From assembly GCF_025950235.1 (NCBI RefSeq), contig NZ_JAPDDT010000016.1:62001-126000 (forward strand): 64,000 nt of DNA, given 5' to 3'. Each line of letters begins with the position of its first letter. Positions within the stretch are counted from its first letter, which is position 1. A model generated the notes under the pieces. The model was given only the letters and a program-made list of their open reading frames with translations. It made no database searches and was not told the origin of the DNA. The stretch is from Luteolibacter arcticus (GTDB lineage Bacteria > Verrucomicrobiota > Verrucomicrobiia > Verrucomicrobiales > Akkermansiaceae). Shown piece by piece: positions 10,487-20,071 of the stretch. Position numbers and translations under genes: made by a program.

Positions 10487-10690
10487 ACAACGTCTCTCGT
10501 CCCTCGCCTTGCTGCTATTCTTGTCCTGGGTTGTTTAGGGGAAGTTTCCCAGTCTGCCGCCGCCCATTCCTGGCGCGGCTTTGTCTGTGGTTTGATGCTC
10601 CGGGCAAGTCCTGCCATGAATCCTGTGTTGGGTAGCAACCATTCCAGAGACTTCTCGATGACTCTTTGGACGAACGATGACATAGATGTG
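10487..10690 (+). pseudogene. Possible signal-peptide remnant of a lost secreted protein
   Basis: The plus-strand frame through this stretch reads SLVPRLAAILVLGCLG and then SQSAAAHSW, which looks like a signal peptide with its cleavage site. No start codon precedes it at the expected place (ACG occupies the slot), and the frame then drifts into unrecognisable sequence toward the IS256 element. It may be the head of a gene lost during insertion or deletion. The evidence is composition only. Confidence 0.25.
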
Positions 10691-10710
10691 CCAGCAAAAA
10701 GAAACCGCCT

Positions 10711-10746
10711 TTCTCTCCGGGCGCACGAACGTGCGTCCGGAGAGAA
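10711..10746 (-). terminator. Strong hairpin beside the IS256 element
   Basis: Arms 10711-10726 and 10731-10746 pair over 16 positions with one G-T wobble and a GAAC loop. On the minus strand the stem is followed after a few bases by a T-rich stretch (GTTTCTTTTTG), so it could stop minus-strand transcription leaving the IS. It lies just outside the left inverted repeat. Confidence 0.5.
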
Positions 10747-10764
10747 GACGGGGATGTCTCTCAG

Positions 10765-12156
10765 ATCGTTAGAACGGGTGGCGGCTGGTTGGGGTGAAGT
10801 TCTTCATCTGCCGGTTGATCGGCAAGTCTCCTGTTGATCCGCGCTGTCGCTCGCAGCGAAGGACGAGGACCCGGCGATAGCCGGGGATGAGGACGGAGCG
10901 GAGGTCGACAGCGCGGCTGCCAACCGGGGCAGATCCTCCGCGTGCCGGATCTTGCGGAAGCCAGCCTCCGCCCACAGCAGGCCGGCCGCCATCCAGCGCG
11001 GGACCATGTCCTGCTTCTCGTTCCAGCGCTTCACGTTGCCCGTCGCCTCACGCCAGTTGCGCAGCACGTTCTCGATGAGGTTCGTGCTCAAAAACGTCGT
11101 GTTGAGCGTCGAGGGCACCTCCATCCGGTGGAAGGCCAACAGGACGTCCCGCCTCGCTCCCAAGGCCAGCGCCGCAGCCGCGTTGCGCTCGCTGACAAAC
11201 TCCATCAGGTCCTCGAATGCCTCTTCGCCCGCCGCCTTGCCCTGCGCCTCGCGCAAGGCCTTGAAGCGCAGGTCGAGGTCCGCGCGGTCGCGCTTGCGGA
11301 CCGCATCGCGCAGGTTGGAGTGCGCGTGCACCAGGCATTCCTGTTGCACCGCATCCGGCCACAGCCTCCTCACTCCCGCCGCGATCGCGCTGCTGCCGTC
11401 GCGCAATACCAGCAGCCGACGGCCGGCTTTTGCTGCCAATCCGCGGCTTCGCAGTCGCTTGAGCAAGGCTTCCACCGTCGTGATGTTTTCCGAGGGGCCC
11501 TGCTCGAAATCCAGCACCCGCTTGTTGCCCTCCGTGTCGATGCCGACGGCCACCACCACGCACAACTCGCGGGTGAGCCACACCCCGTCGAGGAACACAC
11601 TCAGCCAGTCCGCGTCGTCCAAGGGCCGCCCGCGCAGCAATTCAAGCTGCTCGCGGCTCTTTTCCGCCCACATCCGCGACGCTCCGCTCCTGCTCACTGC
11701 GCCATCGAGAGCCCGTTCCACGCCGCGCACCGGCAGCCCCTGGGCCACCGCCGCAACGACCTGCTCGAAGAGCCCCTGCGGGCTGGAAGCCGCGGCATAG
11801 GTCGCCAGCTTCACCTCGCCCTCCGTTTCGTGGCGCACCCGGGGCCGGCGGATTTAATCCTTCCCGCCGTCCAGATAAGCCACGCCCTTTTCCGATCCGG
11901 CACGTTGGAAATGGCTCTCCGGATCCGGCTTGTAGCGCGGACCGCACAGCCTTTCGACCTCCTCGGCCATCGCCTCGTAAAGCCCCAGCCGCACGCTTCG
12001 GTGCAGCATCTGGCGGAACAACAGCGCGGCTTCCCGCTCTTCGCCTTGCAAGAAGGCCTCTCTCAATCTTTCGTCAAACACGGTGGTTGGTTGGTTTTGG
12101 TTTCGCAACCCCACGCTGTCGCGTGGGACCAACCAGCCACCACCTATTCTAACGAT
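10765..12156 (-). mobile_element. IS256-family insertion sequence with inverted repeats
   Basis: 28-bp terminal inverted repeats at 10765-10792 and 12129-12156 match at 25 of 28 positions (ATCGTTAGAA..GGTGG.GGCTGG core). They bracket one transposase reading frame. Weaker symmetry (TGTC) continues about 10 bases outward on both sides, so the true ends may be near 10751 and 12170. I could not fix a target-site duplication. Confidence 0.8.
10804..12132 (-). pseudogene. IS256-family transposase interrupted by an in-frame TAA
   Basis: Two open pieces (12132-11854 and 11838-10804) lie in the same frame, separated by a single TAA at 11854-11856 and five sense codons. Read through, they give one protein of about 440 residues, close to the family norm. 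The N-terminal piece has FDERLREAFLQGEEREAALL and ends RAGSEKGVAYLDGGKD; the C-terminal piece carries the mutator-type DDE core: Asp in FLDGVWL, Asp in LVLRDGSSA, the ECLVHAHSNLRD block and Glu in TNLIENVLRNWREATGNVKRW. An AAA-to-TAA change would explain the stop. The long C-terminal tail (STSAPSSS...) is unusual. The element is probably inactive unless supplied in trans. Confidence 0.85.
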
Positions 12157-12324
12157 TCAGGGGACACTTCCAGAACTTGGCCCGCACAATCCATTGGGCC
12201 GCCCAATGTGCCAACAGCGCAAATTTGATGTGACGAGCTCCGGACCGTCCGGGTCAGCGTTCCGCCGAAGTCGCTCTTTTTAAGCTGACAAGGATCGCCT
12301 GCCGGCCCGAGCCCCCCCCGACTG

Positions 12325-12978
12325 TCATGTCAGTCCGAGCTTGATCGCCTTGGTGACCGCTCCTGATAGATTATGCACTTTCAGCTTCGCGTAAATGTTG
12401 CGAACATGGGTATCCACGGTGTGATAAGAGATCTTGAGTTGATCCGCGATTTCCTTCTTGATGAGCCCTTTGGCAAGCATCGCGAGCGTCTCCCGTTCCC
12501 GATCCGACAGATCGATTTCCGGTCTCTCCGGTTTCACGGTGTTAAAGGTGGACAGGATCATCCGGGCGATGTGGCTGTTCAAAGGAGCACCTCCCGCGAG
12601 AGCTTCGTCAATGCCGTGAAGTATGATTTCGAGTCGGTCGGATTTCAACAGGTATCCACCCGCTCCGGCCGCCAACGCCTCCAGGACAATGGGCTTGTGA
12701 TCGTAGACGGTCAAAACGAGGATCCTAGCGTTCGGGAAGCGCCGTTGTATCACGTCGATGCCCGCGACCCCGTGCATCCCCGGCAAGCCAAGGTCCAACA
12801 ACACCACATCTACATGACTGCCCGTCTCGGTCTCGGCGATAAAGGCTTCGATCGACGAGAAAACAAGCTCGCAGCGCAGATGCTCGCTGGAGTTAATCGC
12901 GTTGCGGAGTACGCGGCGGTAGTCCAGATGATCTTCTATCAGGCATACATGTTTCGGGGCATGGATCACGGCGCTCAT
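12325..12978 (-). CDS. NarL/FixJ-type response regulator
   Basis: A 217-residue response regulator. The receiver domain spans residues 9-130: acidic pair in CLIEDHLDYRR, phospho-acceptor Asp in VVLLDLGLPG, Thr in ILVLTVYD and Lys in GYLLKSD. A LuxR-type helix-turn-helix occupies residues 155-215 (LSDRERETLAMLAKGL and KEIADQLKISYHTVDTHVR). Its ATG overlaps the stop of the upstream histidine kinase by 4 bases, so the two are a translationally coupled pair. It lies at the end of a probable operon with a rhamnosidase and a DUF5722 protein, which suggests it responds to polysaccharide or its breakdown products. Confidence 0.93.
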   Translation of the reverse strand: MSAVIHAPKHVCLIEDHLDYRRVLRNAINSSEHLRCELVFSSIEAFIAETETGSHVDVVLLDLGLPGMHGVAGIDVIQRRFPNARILVLTVYDHKPIVLEALAAGAGGYLLKSDRLEIILHGIDEALAGGAPLNSHIARMILSTFNTVKPERPEIDLSDRERETLAMLAKGLIKKEIADQLKISYHTVDTHVRNIYAKLKVHNLSGAVTKAIKLGLT

Positions 12979-14954
12979 TGACAGGATTGGTTGGGGAACA
13001 GAAGCGTGATGCGAGTACCTTCTCCCGGTTTGGACTCGACGGTGAAGGTTCCGGCCAGACTGCTGGCTCGCTGACGCAGGGTGTAAAGTTTCGCAACCGC
13101 GTCAGAGGATGTGTTTTGAATTCCCAAGCCGTCGTCTTCAATGAGGAGGCGGAAGTTCGGCGGCGTCGTTTCAAAAGTGATCCGCACGTTCCTAGCCTTG
13201 GAATGGCGGATGATGTTATGAAGCGCCTCCTTGAAGAAGAACACCAGATGCTTCCGTTGCTCCAGATCGAAGACCGGGAAGGCGGAGATCTCGAAGCTCC
13301 ACTTCTGTTCCCTCAGCATCAGGGACGCGATGTCGCGCAAGCGCTCAGGCAGCGGTTTGCGAGCGCGCTTGGAGGCGAGGTTGATCTCAACGATCTCCCG
13401 CAGCGCCAAAGAGGTTTCGCGCGAAAGGCGGTTGATATCGTCGAGATTCCCGGGCGTGGGTCCGAACTCGGAAAGGAGAGAGATGGTGGCGAGGTTGCTG
13501 CCAACTTCGTCGTGAAGGTCGCTGGAGATCCGGTTGCGAAGCGTGATCATGGTGGCGCGGGCGTGGAGCCGTTGTCGAACTTGCCAGATTAACAGGCCGA
13601 TGATCGTCGTTGCCAAGACACCGAAGATAGTCGCGACGCGGAGGTTGTCCCAATATTCGTGCAGCCGGGCCTGCTCGGAGGCGAGGAGACTTCTCTCGCA
13701 GATCAGATCGAATCGCCGCGACAGACTTCGCACCCAGTCTCGCTCGTGGATCAGCCGACCGGTGGAGGAATGGCCGTCCGTTAATCCGGCGCGGCTCCAG
13801 ACACGAGTGGCGTCGTGGGCCACGCTTGCGAAGCTGTCAGGTGTGGAGACGGGCCGCGAAAGCGCGATGTTCTCAAAGCCGTGCAGGACTTCGACTTCGG
13901 ACAACAGGATGCGTGGCGTGGCGAACGCGTCCGTGGTGTGAATTTTGTCAATTGACACCCGAACATAGCGGCCCCGCGCGGAAGGAAAATGGATGGTCAT
14001 CGGGTTGTATCCGGGATTGGTCACGTCGGAATCGCCGCTGCTCCACACAAGTTTCCAAGCCCCGTCCGCAGGTTCATCCGCCACTTCCACATGGAATCGC
14101 GCGGGGAAACCAAATCCCGGACCTTTGATCGGCGCGTCGCCCCGGGCGGCCACCAGGCGAACGGATTCAAATTCGCACGGAGTTCCGAGATCGATGATGG
14201 CCCACGTGGGCGTGGTGGCGCCGCGCGAAACGTCGCCATGCCAGCCGAGGCTTTTGCCGGGAAGGGGGAGCTCGGGCGGGCCAAGCGACGACTGCTCGTC
14301 GGTAAGGTAGTGGATATTCCAACCGACCTCGGTATCGATGCTGAAGTTCGCCCGGAGATTAGCGCCGCGGGCGATGTTGCGCTGCCCTTGATAGACCATT
14401 AACTCCGCCAGTGAAAAGAAGCGCACGTCTTTTCCCGGAAGTGTCAGAAGACTCTCGGGGATGAACCGCAACGCGGTGATCCCTGCCGCCTGTACGTCCA
14501 GAAACAGCGGTTCGCCGCGCCGTAGATCAAGTCGGGTCTCGCGAATCTCGGCGAGGATGAAGCGTTCGCTTTCGCCGTGCCGGGTAGCTTCGATGCGCAA
14601 ACTCCCGGGAAACCCATAATTCGACCTTATCCCGCTCTGGGTCGTGATGCGCGTCGGAACCATGGCGATGCCGTCGAGGGTTTGTGGCGACTCCCAACTG
14701 ACTTCGAACCAGTTATCTTCACTGCCAAAGGTGAAGTTGGAGTGAAATCCATGGCTCCCCCGGGCGTCGATATCGGACATGACGGGCAACGACTGAATCT
14801 CGGTGTTGATCTGGCGGAGCCGGGAATTGATCTGGCGAAGGCGTTCGGAAAACTGTTCGGGAAACTGGTATTGGGGCGGAGCTTCCTCCGCGTGCGAGAT
14901 TGGCCCCGCCATGAAGAGGGCGAGCAGCGGGGCGTGTCTGAGGTTTCGCAACAT
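12975..14954 (-). CDS. Membrane sensor histidine kinase with discoidin-like sensor domains
   Basis: I chose the ATG at 14954 (659 residues) because it opens a signal peptide (MLRNLRHAPLLALFMAG, then PISHAEE); the frame is open to 15083, which would overlap the upstream gene. The extracytoplasmic part (about residues 60-400) holds two F5/8 type C (discoidin)-like regions with WFEVSWESPQTLDGI and WAIIDLGTPCEFESVRLV. One membrane helix follows (about 438-458, VATIFGVLATTIIGLLIW). The cytoplasmic part is a HisKA_3 dimerisation domain with phospho-His in SSDLHDEVGSNLATISLLSEF and a HATPase domain (EALHNIIRHSKA, LLIEDDGLGI, PGEGTRITLLFP). Discoidin folds often bind carbohydrate, so glycan sensing is a reasonable inference. 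Confidence 0.85.
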   Translation of the reverse strand: MLRNLRHAPLLALFMAGPISHAEEAPPQYQFPEQFSERLRQINSRLRQINTEIQSLPVMSDIDARGSHGFHSNFTFGSEDNWFEVSWESPQTLDGIAMVPTRITTQSGIRSNYGFPGSLRIEATRHGESERFILAEIRETRLDLRRGEPLFLDVQAAGITALRFIPESLLTLPGKDVRFFSLAELMVYQGQRNIARGANLRANFSIDTEVGWNIHYLTDEQSSLGPPELPLPGKSLGWHGDVSRGATTPTWAIIDLGTPCEFESVRLVAARGDAPIKGPGFGFPARFHVEVADEPADGAWKLVWSSGDSDVTNPGYNPMTIHFPSARGRYVRVSIDKIHTTDAFATPRILLSEVEVLHGFENIALSRPVSTPDSFASVAHDATRVWSRAGLTDGHSSTGRLIHERDWVRSLSRRFDLICERSLLASEQARLHEYWDNLRVATIFGVLATTIIGLLIWQVRQRLHARATMITLRNRISSDLHDEVGSNLATISLLSEFGPTPGNLDDINRLSRETSLALREIVEINLASKRARKPLPERLRDIASLMLREQKWSFEISAFPVFDLEQRKHLVFFFKEALHNIIRHSKARNVRITFETTPPNFRLLIEDDGLGIQNTSSDAVAKLYTLRQRASSLAGTFTVESKPGEGTRITLLFPNQSCQ

Positions 14955-15046
14955 CCGACTGAGGGGATACCACGAATCATTCGCACTGGCGACGGTGGAA
15001 TGGACGATCATGGGTGAATGAAAATCAAAACCTGCCCGCCGCTCGG

Positions 15047-17113
15047 TCAGCGGATCGTTCCGCGGTGGAGGACGTGCTCCCATGTGGAAATCCCGATGGT
15101 CTTCAAATAGGGCTCTGCGGCGGCGTCCTCTCCGGAAGTGGCGAATGCCCGGTAGAGGTGCCAGATCGGCTTCTTGCCGGAGGGGTCGCCGGGTTCGTCG
15201 GGGAATTTCCGCAGGCCGATCCGGAGCCCGCCCTCTTTGCGGTTGTCGATCCAGTTGTGATATTGCCAGGACTCGATCGATGACAGGGCTGCCATTTTTT
15301 TCCAGGCCAGCGCCATTCCTGCAGCCTGATCCTCGAGTTGCTTGGGCGAGTAGTCCTTGGAGTTGAAACCGTTTTCCGAAAGATGCACCGGCCGGACTTT
15401 TCCCTTATAAAGAAGCGCGGGCTGTTTCATGTAGGCATCAAGGACTTCGAGATTTTTCGGGGTGATCTTGTGGGAATCGAAGCTGAAAGTGGCTTGCTCG
15501 TCTTCCCACGTGCGGGGATTGAACAAGTTTTGGGGGTAGGGATGGTAGGCCATGGCCCACGGGAAATCTCCTTCGGCGCGGGTGAACTCCACCAGCAAAT
15601 CGACCAGACGTTTTGACCCATGCCAGTATTTCGCGCCGTGGTGGGCCCAGTGGTGGGTGAGGCTGATGAACGGGCGCGCGTTGGGATCATACTGGCGGGC
15701 GATGAGGTCCATCAAGCGCATGGACCGCTGGTAGAGGTCCAGATAGACGATGGCGGGCTTGTCCCCGGCGTTGGTCCAGACCCAGCCGGCATCGACCTCG
15801 TTGTGGATGATCCAGTGGTGGACGCGGCCGTATTTGCCGTCCGGCCGCGACCAGCGCTCCGCCATGAAATTGAGGATGCCGCCGTAGAGGGCGATGCCCT
15901 CGGGCGAGGTGACGTTGGGCATGGCGTAGGTGCCCTGGCGGACGGCATCCGGATGGCCCATGAGTTTGACGGCGGGTTCGGCGCTCTTCGCGGGGTTCAC
16001 CAGCAGGAGGATGACCGACACCATCACGCCGTGCTTTTGCGCTTCGAGAAGCGTCGCATCCATGGCGGCGAGATTTTTCTCCCGCGCGTAATAGGTCCGG
16101 CCTTGCCACTGAAACGGAATCGTTTCGGCTCCTGGATTTAGTGAAACGTAAGAATTAACGATGAGGTTCACGGTGACGGCGGAAATGCCGAGCTGTTCAA
16201 GTTCGTCGGGAATCTTGCCGCGGTGCCAGCCGCCGAGGCCCTTTTTGTTCTTCGGCTTGGCGGCGGGAAGTTCCGGTGAGCGGCACTCGACCCACTCGGC
16301 GTAACGGGCGTGGGAAATGGGGGCGCAGGCTTCGGCGGATTTTCTAACGAGTTGCCAGCGGGAGGTAAGCCGGTCGTAGTCGAATCCGTCGCGCGGGCGG
16401 CGGCGCGGAACATCAATTGTGAAGCTGCCGTCGGCTTGCGGCTTCACCTCAACGAGCGTCTGCCAGCTCCGCGAGTCGCCGAGTACGATGTCCATAGGGA
16501 TGTCTGCAAGATGGAGATTGCCGGTTTCCCCGCCGGTCTTGCCTTCGATGCGGACCAGGTCCTTGCCGACGGAGACCTTGTCGATGGATGCGGGAAACTT
16601 GCGGTCGAGGTAGGCTTGCAGCGCCTTCGGGGTCGAGGCGGCGGAAGGATGACTATCAATCGCGTCGAACTCTCCGGGTTGCTCGGGCCGGAGATGAATC
16701 TTGCGGACTTGCAGTACGCCCTGGGCGGGGATCGGGAAGTCCAAACGAAGTTCTTTCCAGTCGGAGGGCAGGGGTTTGTCCTTGGTCGCGATCCGGGCAG
16801 TGTAGGTGGTCCACGTTTCGCTGTGGCCGATTTCTGGAAGCATACGCGCGGTTTTCGCCTCGAATGGCGGACCGGGTAGGGCAGCGAAGGTGGGCACGCC
16901 GCCCGCGCAGAAGTATTCCATCTCCAGCACCAAATCGGCCGGTCCGGGAGGAGTGGCGGGCGTGGCGCGGATCGACATCGGCCCGTGTATTTCCACAGTG
17001 CCCGCGGTTTCCTTGAACGCGGGTGAGGGATCGCTGAAACGCTGGAGCTTCAGCGGGACGGGTGCTGCGTGAGCGGCGGCACTGAACAAGAGCAGGAAGC
17101 GAAGGAGTCGCAT
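15047..17113 (-). CDS. DUF5722 secreted glycosidase-like protein
   Basis: A 688-residue protein with a signal peptide (MRLLRFLLLFSAAAHAAP). Residues about 35-160 resemble a carbohydrate-binding beta-sandwich; the rest matches DUF5722, a TIM-barrel family found beside glycoside hydrolases. Candidate active-site features are the conserved WIIHNEVDAGWVW (NEV) and LSENGFNSKD (SENG), an arrangement like clan GH-A enzymes with acid/base and nucleophile Glu residues on strands 4 and 7. No substrate is established. It lies 13 bases after the GH78 rhamnosidase gene and 92 bases before the kinase start, so it is probably part of the same transcript. Confidence 0.75.
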   Translation of the reverse strand: MRLLRFLLLFSAAAHAAPVPLKLQRFSDPSPAFKETAGTVEIHGPMSIRATPATPPGPADLVLEMEYFCAGGVPTFAALPGPPFEAKTARMLPEIGHSETWTTYTARIATKDKPLPSDWKELRLDFPIPAQGVLQVRKIHLRPEQPGEFDAIDSHPSAASTPKALQAYLDRKFPASIDKVSVGKDLVRIEGKTGGETGNLHLADIPMDIVLGDSRSWQTLVEVKPQADGSFTIDVPRRRPRDGFDYDRLTSRWQLVRKSAEACAPISHARYAEWVECRSPELPAAKPKNKKGLGGWHRGKIPDELEQLGISAVTVNLIVNSYVSLNPGAETIPFQWQGRTYYAREKNLAAMDATLLEAQKHGVMVSVILLLVNPAKSAEPAVKLMGHPDAVRQGTYAMPNVTSPEGIALYGGILNFMAERWSRPDGKYGRVHHWIIHNEVDAGWVWTNAGDKPAIVYLDLYQRSMRLMDLIARQYDPNARPFISLTHHWAHHGAKYWHGSKRLVDLLVEFTRAEGDFPWAMAYHPYPQNLFNPRTWEDEQATFSFDSHKITPKNLEVLDAYMKQPALLYKGKVRPVHLSENGFNSKDYSPKQLEDQAAGMALAWKKMAALSSIESWQYHNWIDNRKEGGLRIGLRKFPDEPGDPSGKKPIWHLYRAFATSGEDAAAEPYLKTIGISTWEHVLHRGTIR

Positions 17114-17126
17114 GGTGGAGTGATGG

Positions 17127-19883
17127 TTAGAGCGTGGCGCTGAATTGATAGGTGCCGGAGCCGAGGGTGAGTTGATTGCCGTTCGCCGCGCGGACGCCGG
17201 GCCGTCCTGTGGCGGGCGAGCCGCCCTCGGAGACCTCGCCCTTCACCGGCAGGACGACGTCGGCAGTGGTGTTGGGTGGGACGGTCACCTCGGCGAGGAA
17301 TTTCCCCTTTTCGATTTTCCATGAACAGCCGAGCCTGCCGTGCCGCGTCTCCATGGACGCGGCGGCATGGGTGATGGTGCCGGTGGGACGCGGGGCGATT
17401 CTAACGCGGTCGAAACCGGGAGCGGCGCGGTCGATGCCCGCCAGATCGGCAAACATCCATTCGCAAACGGCGCCGAAGGCATAGTGCGAGAAAGAGTTCA
17501 TGCTCGGTTCATGGACGCCGCTGCCCTTGATGTAGGAATTCCAGCGTTCCCAGATGGAGGTCGCGCCGTTGTCCACCTCGTAGCCCCAACTCGGGTATTC
17601 GCGCTGTTGCATAAGGACGCCTGCCAGATCGTGGTGGCCGCTGGCGGATAGGGCGGGCAGCAGCGGGCGGGTGCCGAGGAATCCGGTCGTCATCTTGTTG
17701 CCGTTTTCACGGATGAGGCCGGCAAGCTGCGCGGCAGACTCTCCGCTCGGAATGAGATCGAAGAACAGGGCGATGGCATAGGCGGATTGGTTATGAATGG
17801 TCAGCCTGCCGTCCTCCTGAAGATAAATTTTGCGGAAGGCTGAGGTGACCTTTTCAGCGAGGGCCTGGTATTTCGCCGCGTCGCCGGGCTTGCCGATCGC
17901 TGCCGCCATTTCCGCCATGAGCCGGGCGTCGTAGGCATGGTAGGCGAGGTCGATGAACGGGATGGGCGTCTTGACATTTCCAACGGACAGCCAGTCGCCG
18001 AAGCTGCAATCGTCGGTTGCGCCTTTCAGCTCCGGGTCCCGCGTGGCGCGCCAAGCCATGAAATCGTTCATTTTCCGCCAATGCTCGCTGATGACGCGGG
18101 TGTCGCCATAGACCTGCCAGATCGTCCACGGGCAGATCACCCCGGCGTCCATCCACCCGGCGGCGTGGTGCTCGTTAGGCCGGGCGAGCGGCCGCGGGGC
18201 GTAGGCCGGATAGGCGCCGTAGTCCCAGGCGTCGTCATTGAGGTCGCGCAGCCACTTGGTGTAGAACGAGGCGATGTCCGCGTTGAAGGTGGCGGCGCGG
18301 ACGAAGATTTGGGCGTCTCCGGTCCAGCCCATGCGCTCGTCGCGTTGCGGGCAGTCGGTGGGCATCTCGAAGAAATTCGCCCGCTGCGTCCAAACCATGT
18401 TTTGATAGAGCTTGTTCAGCATCGGGTCGGAACATTCGAATGCGCCGTGCAGTGGGGTGTCGGAGTGGATGACGATTCCGGTGACCGCATCGAGGCCGGC
18501 CGTGCCGGGAAAGCCGGTGAGCTCGACGTATTGAAATCCGTGGTAGGTGAACTCCGGCATCCATGTTTCTCCGGCGGGATCACCTTTTAGTATGTAGGTG
18601 TCCACGGCGCGGGCGCAGCGGAGGTTTTCGGTGCTGAGGCGGCCGTCGTTGTGGAGGACCTCGGCATAGCGGATCGTCACTTTGTCACCGGCCTTGCCCT
18701 TCACCTTGAGGCGGACGACGCCGGAGATGTTCTGGCCGAGATCGAAAATGAAAACGCCCGGCTTGTGCTCGACGACGGTCTTGGCGGTCATTTGCTCGAT
18801 CGGTCTGACCGGGACGCCGGGGTGGGGCTCGATTTTCGAGTCGGTGCCGGTTTTGCAAACGGCGGACTGCCAGTTTGAGTCATCGTATCCCGGAGCGGAC
18901 CAACCGGTCAGCTCCTTGCGCGCGTCGTAGGACTCGCCCATCAGAATGTCGCTTTCGGTGATGGGGCCAGGCGAGGCTTTCCAAGTGGGATCGGTGATGA
19001 TCGTCTCACTGCTGCCATCCGCCCGTTCCAGTTTCAACTGGACCCTCACCGCGGTGGAGACGCCGTAGCAGTAGCGGCCGTTGATGCCGGGGACGAGCCC
19101 CTCTTGGTCGGTTAGCAGGCCGTAGGCGACGTAGCCGGAATACCAGCCGTCGGCGAGCGTCGCCCCGATGGCGTTTTTGCCGTCCCGGAGCAGTTTCGTA
19201 ACATCGTAGGTCTGGTAATGGATACGCCGCTGATAGGCGGACCAGCCGGGGGCGAGACGTTCGTCGGAGACGCGCTGGCCGTTGATTTCGAGCGTGTAAA
19301 CTCCGAGGGCGGTGGCATGCACCGTGGCACGGACGACGGGCGCGGACTGGAATTCCTTGCGGAAATACTTTGCCGGAGTGACCACGAGCTTGCCGCGGCT
19401 CGGCTCGCCGATGAAATTTTGGACGTTCTCAGTGGTCGTGAACGATTGCTCGTTCTTCGCGCTGATCCACAAAGCGCTCCAGTCCTCCGGATTCAGAAGT
19501 CCGATGCTGAACGAAGCGGGCGGACTCCACTCCGAGGCCTCGCTCCCTGCCCCCCAAACGCGGACCCGCCAGGACGCCCGGTCGCCGGATGCCAGGGTCT
19601 CGCCCGCATAGACGATCTGGTCGGTCGCGGGTGAGGTGACCTTTCCGGATGACCAGAGTGACTTGGCTTCGAATCCCTCGGACTCGCTCGCGACCTGGAT
19701 TTCATAAGCGGCCTGCCGGATATCTCGCGCGGCGGGATCGGTCGGAGCGACTTTCCATGAGAATCTCGGGGTGGGAGTGCAGACCGCCAGCGGGTATTGA
19801 TGATATTCGCAGCGAAGCTCAAGCGGGGACAACTCGGCAGCCACTGGAAGGGCAAGGGCGATCAACACATAAAAATACTTCAT
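17127..19883 (-). CDS. GH78 alpha-L-rhamnosidase
   Basis: A 918-residue secreted alpha-L-rhamnosidase that would release terminal L-rhamnose from polysaccharides or glycosides. Signal peptide: MKYFYVLIALALPVAA. Domains in order: N-terminal beta domain (LRCEYHQYPLAVCTPTPRFSW), a Bac_rhamnosid N domain, and the (alpha/alpha)6 catalytic barrel with the family signature TDCPQRDERMGWTGDAQIF, whose Glu is the expected general acid, and GATSIWERWNSY with a second conserved Glu. A C-terminal beta domain ends the protein. It is the first gene of a probable four-gene operon (rhamnosidase, DUF5722, kinase, regulator). A CCCGT-N4-ACGTG site lies 84 bases upstream of its ATG, between it and the divergent epimerase-like gene. 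Confidence 0.93.
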   Translation of the reverse strand: MKYFYVLIALALPVAAELSPLELRCEYHQYPLAVCTPTPRFSWKVAPTDPAARDIRQAAYEIQVASESEGFEAKSLWSSGKVTSPATDQIVYAGETLASGDRASWRVRVWGAGSEASEWSPPASFSIGLLNPEDWSALWISAKNEQSFTTTENVQNFIGEPSRGKLVVTPAKYFRKEFQSAPVVRATVHATALGVYTLEINGQRVSDERLAPGWSAYQRRIHYQTYDVTKLLRDGKNAIGATLADGWYSGYVAYGLLTDQEGLVPGINGRYCYGVSTAVRVQLKLERADGSSETIITDPTWKASPGPITESDILMGESYDARKELTGWSAPGYDDSNWQSAVCKTGTDSKIEPHPGVPVRPIEQMTAKTVVEHKPGVFIFDLGQNISGVVRLKVKGKAGDKVTIRYAEVLHNDGRLSTENLRCARAVDTYILKGDPAGETWMPEFTYHGFQYVELTGFPGTAGLDAVTGIVIHSDTPLHGAFECSDPMLNKLYQNMVWTQRANFFEMPTDCPQRDERMGWTGDAQIFVRAATFNADIASFYTKWLRDLNDDAWDYGAYPAYAPRPLARPNEHHAAGWMDAGVICPWTIWQVYGDTRVISEHWRKMNDFMAWRATRDPELKGATDDCSFGDWLSVGNVKTPIPFIDLAYHAYDARLMAEMAAAIGKPGDAAKYQALAEKVTSAFRKIYLQEDGRLTIHNQSAYAIALFFDLIPSGESAAQLAGLIRENGNKMTTGFLGTRPLLPALSASGHHDLAGVLMQQREYPSWGYEVDNGATSIWERWNSYIKGSGVHEPSMNSFSHYAFGAVCEWMFADLAGIDRAAPGFDRVRIAPRPTGTITHAAASMETRHGRLGCSWKIEKGKFLAEVTVPPNTTADVVLPVKGEVSEGGSPATGRPGVRAANGNQLTLGSGTYQFSATL

Positions 19884-19966
19884 CGGCTTGTGGGTTCCAG
19901 AATCGGACTTCGTTACGGAGTGAAAAATTACCCGGGAACGTGCAGGATTTCTTGCGCGGAGGTCAT

Positions 19967-19980
19967 CCCGTTTTTACGTG
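19967..19980. promoter_or_regulatory. CCCGT-N4-ACGGG palindrome, site a
   Basis: CCCGTTTTTACGTG, one mismatch in the right half-site. It lies between the divergent GH78 and isomerase/epimerase-like genes, 84 and 92 bases from their starts. One of seven related sites in the window. Confidence 0.6.
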
Positions 19981-20071
19981 AGGTCGACATTGCCCGATTT
20001 CGGCAAGGCTCCCGGCCTCCCGTGAATTCGGGATCAAGGATGGTTCGTAGATCTGACCTCCGACAATCATC

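Noticed and set aside
10330-10683. 117-codon minus-strand frame (VIEKSLEWLLPNTGFMAG)
   Set aside because: It overlaps the end of the dehydrogenase protein gene and I recognise no family; the evidence is too thin to call.
10942-12228. 428-codon plus-strand frame over the IS256 element
   Set aside because: His/Gln/Leu/Arg-rich antisense shadow of the transposase; it crosses the right inverted repeat.
12133-12324. Possible gene or terminator between the IS256 element and the response regulator
   Set aside because: Only short imperfect symmetry (GGCCC..GGGCC) and no T-run; nothing supportable in about 190 bases.
19928-19942. CCCGGGAACGTG near palindrome a as a further operator
   Set aside because: It lacks the T before and the A after the spacer that define the half-sites, so it does not fit the other seven.
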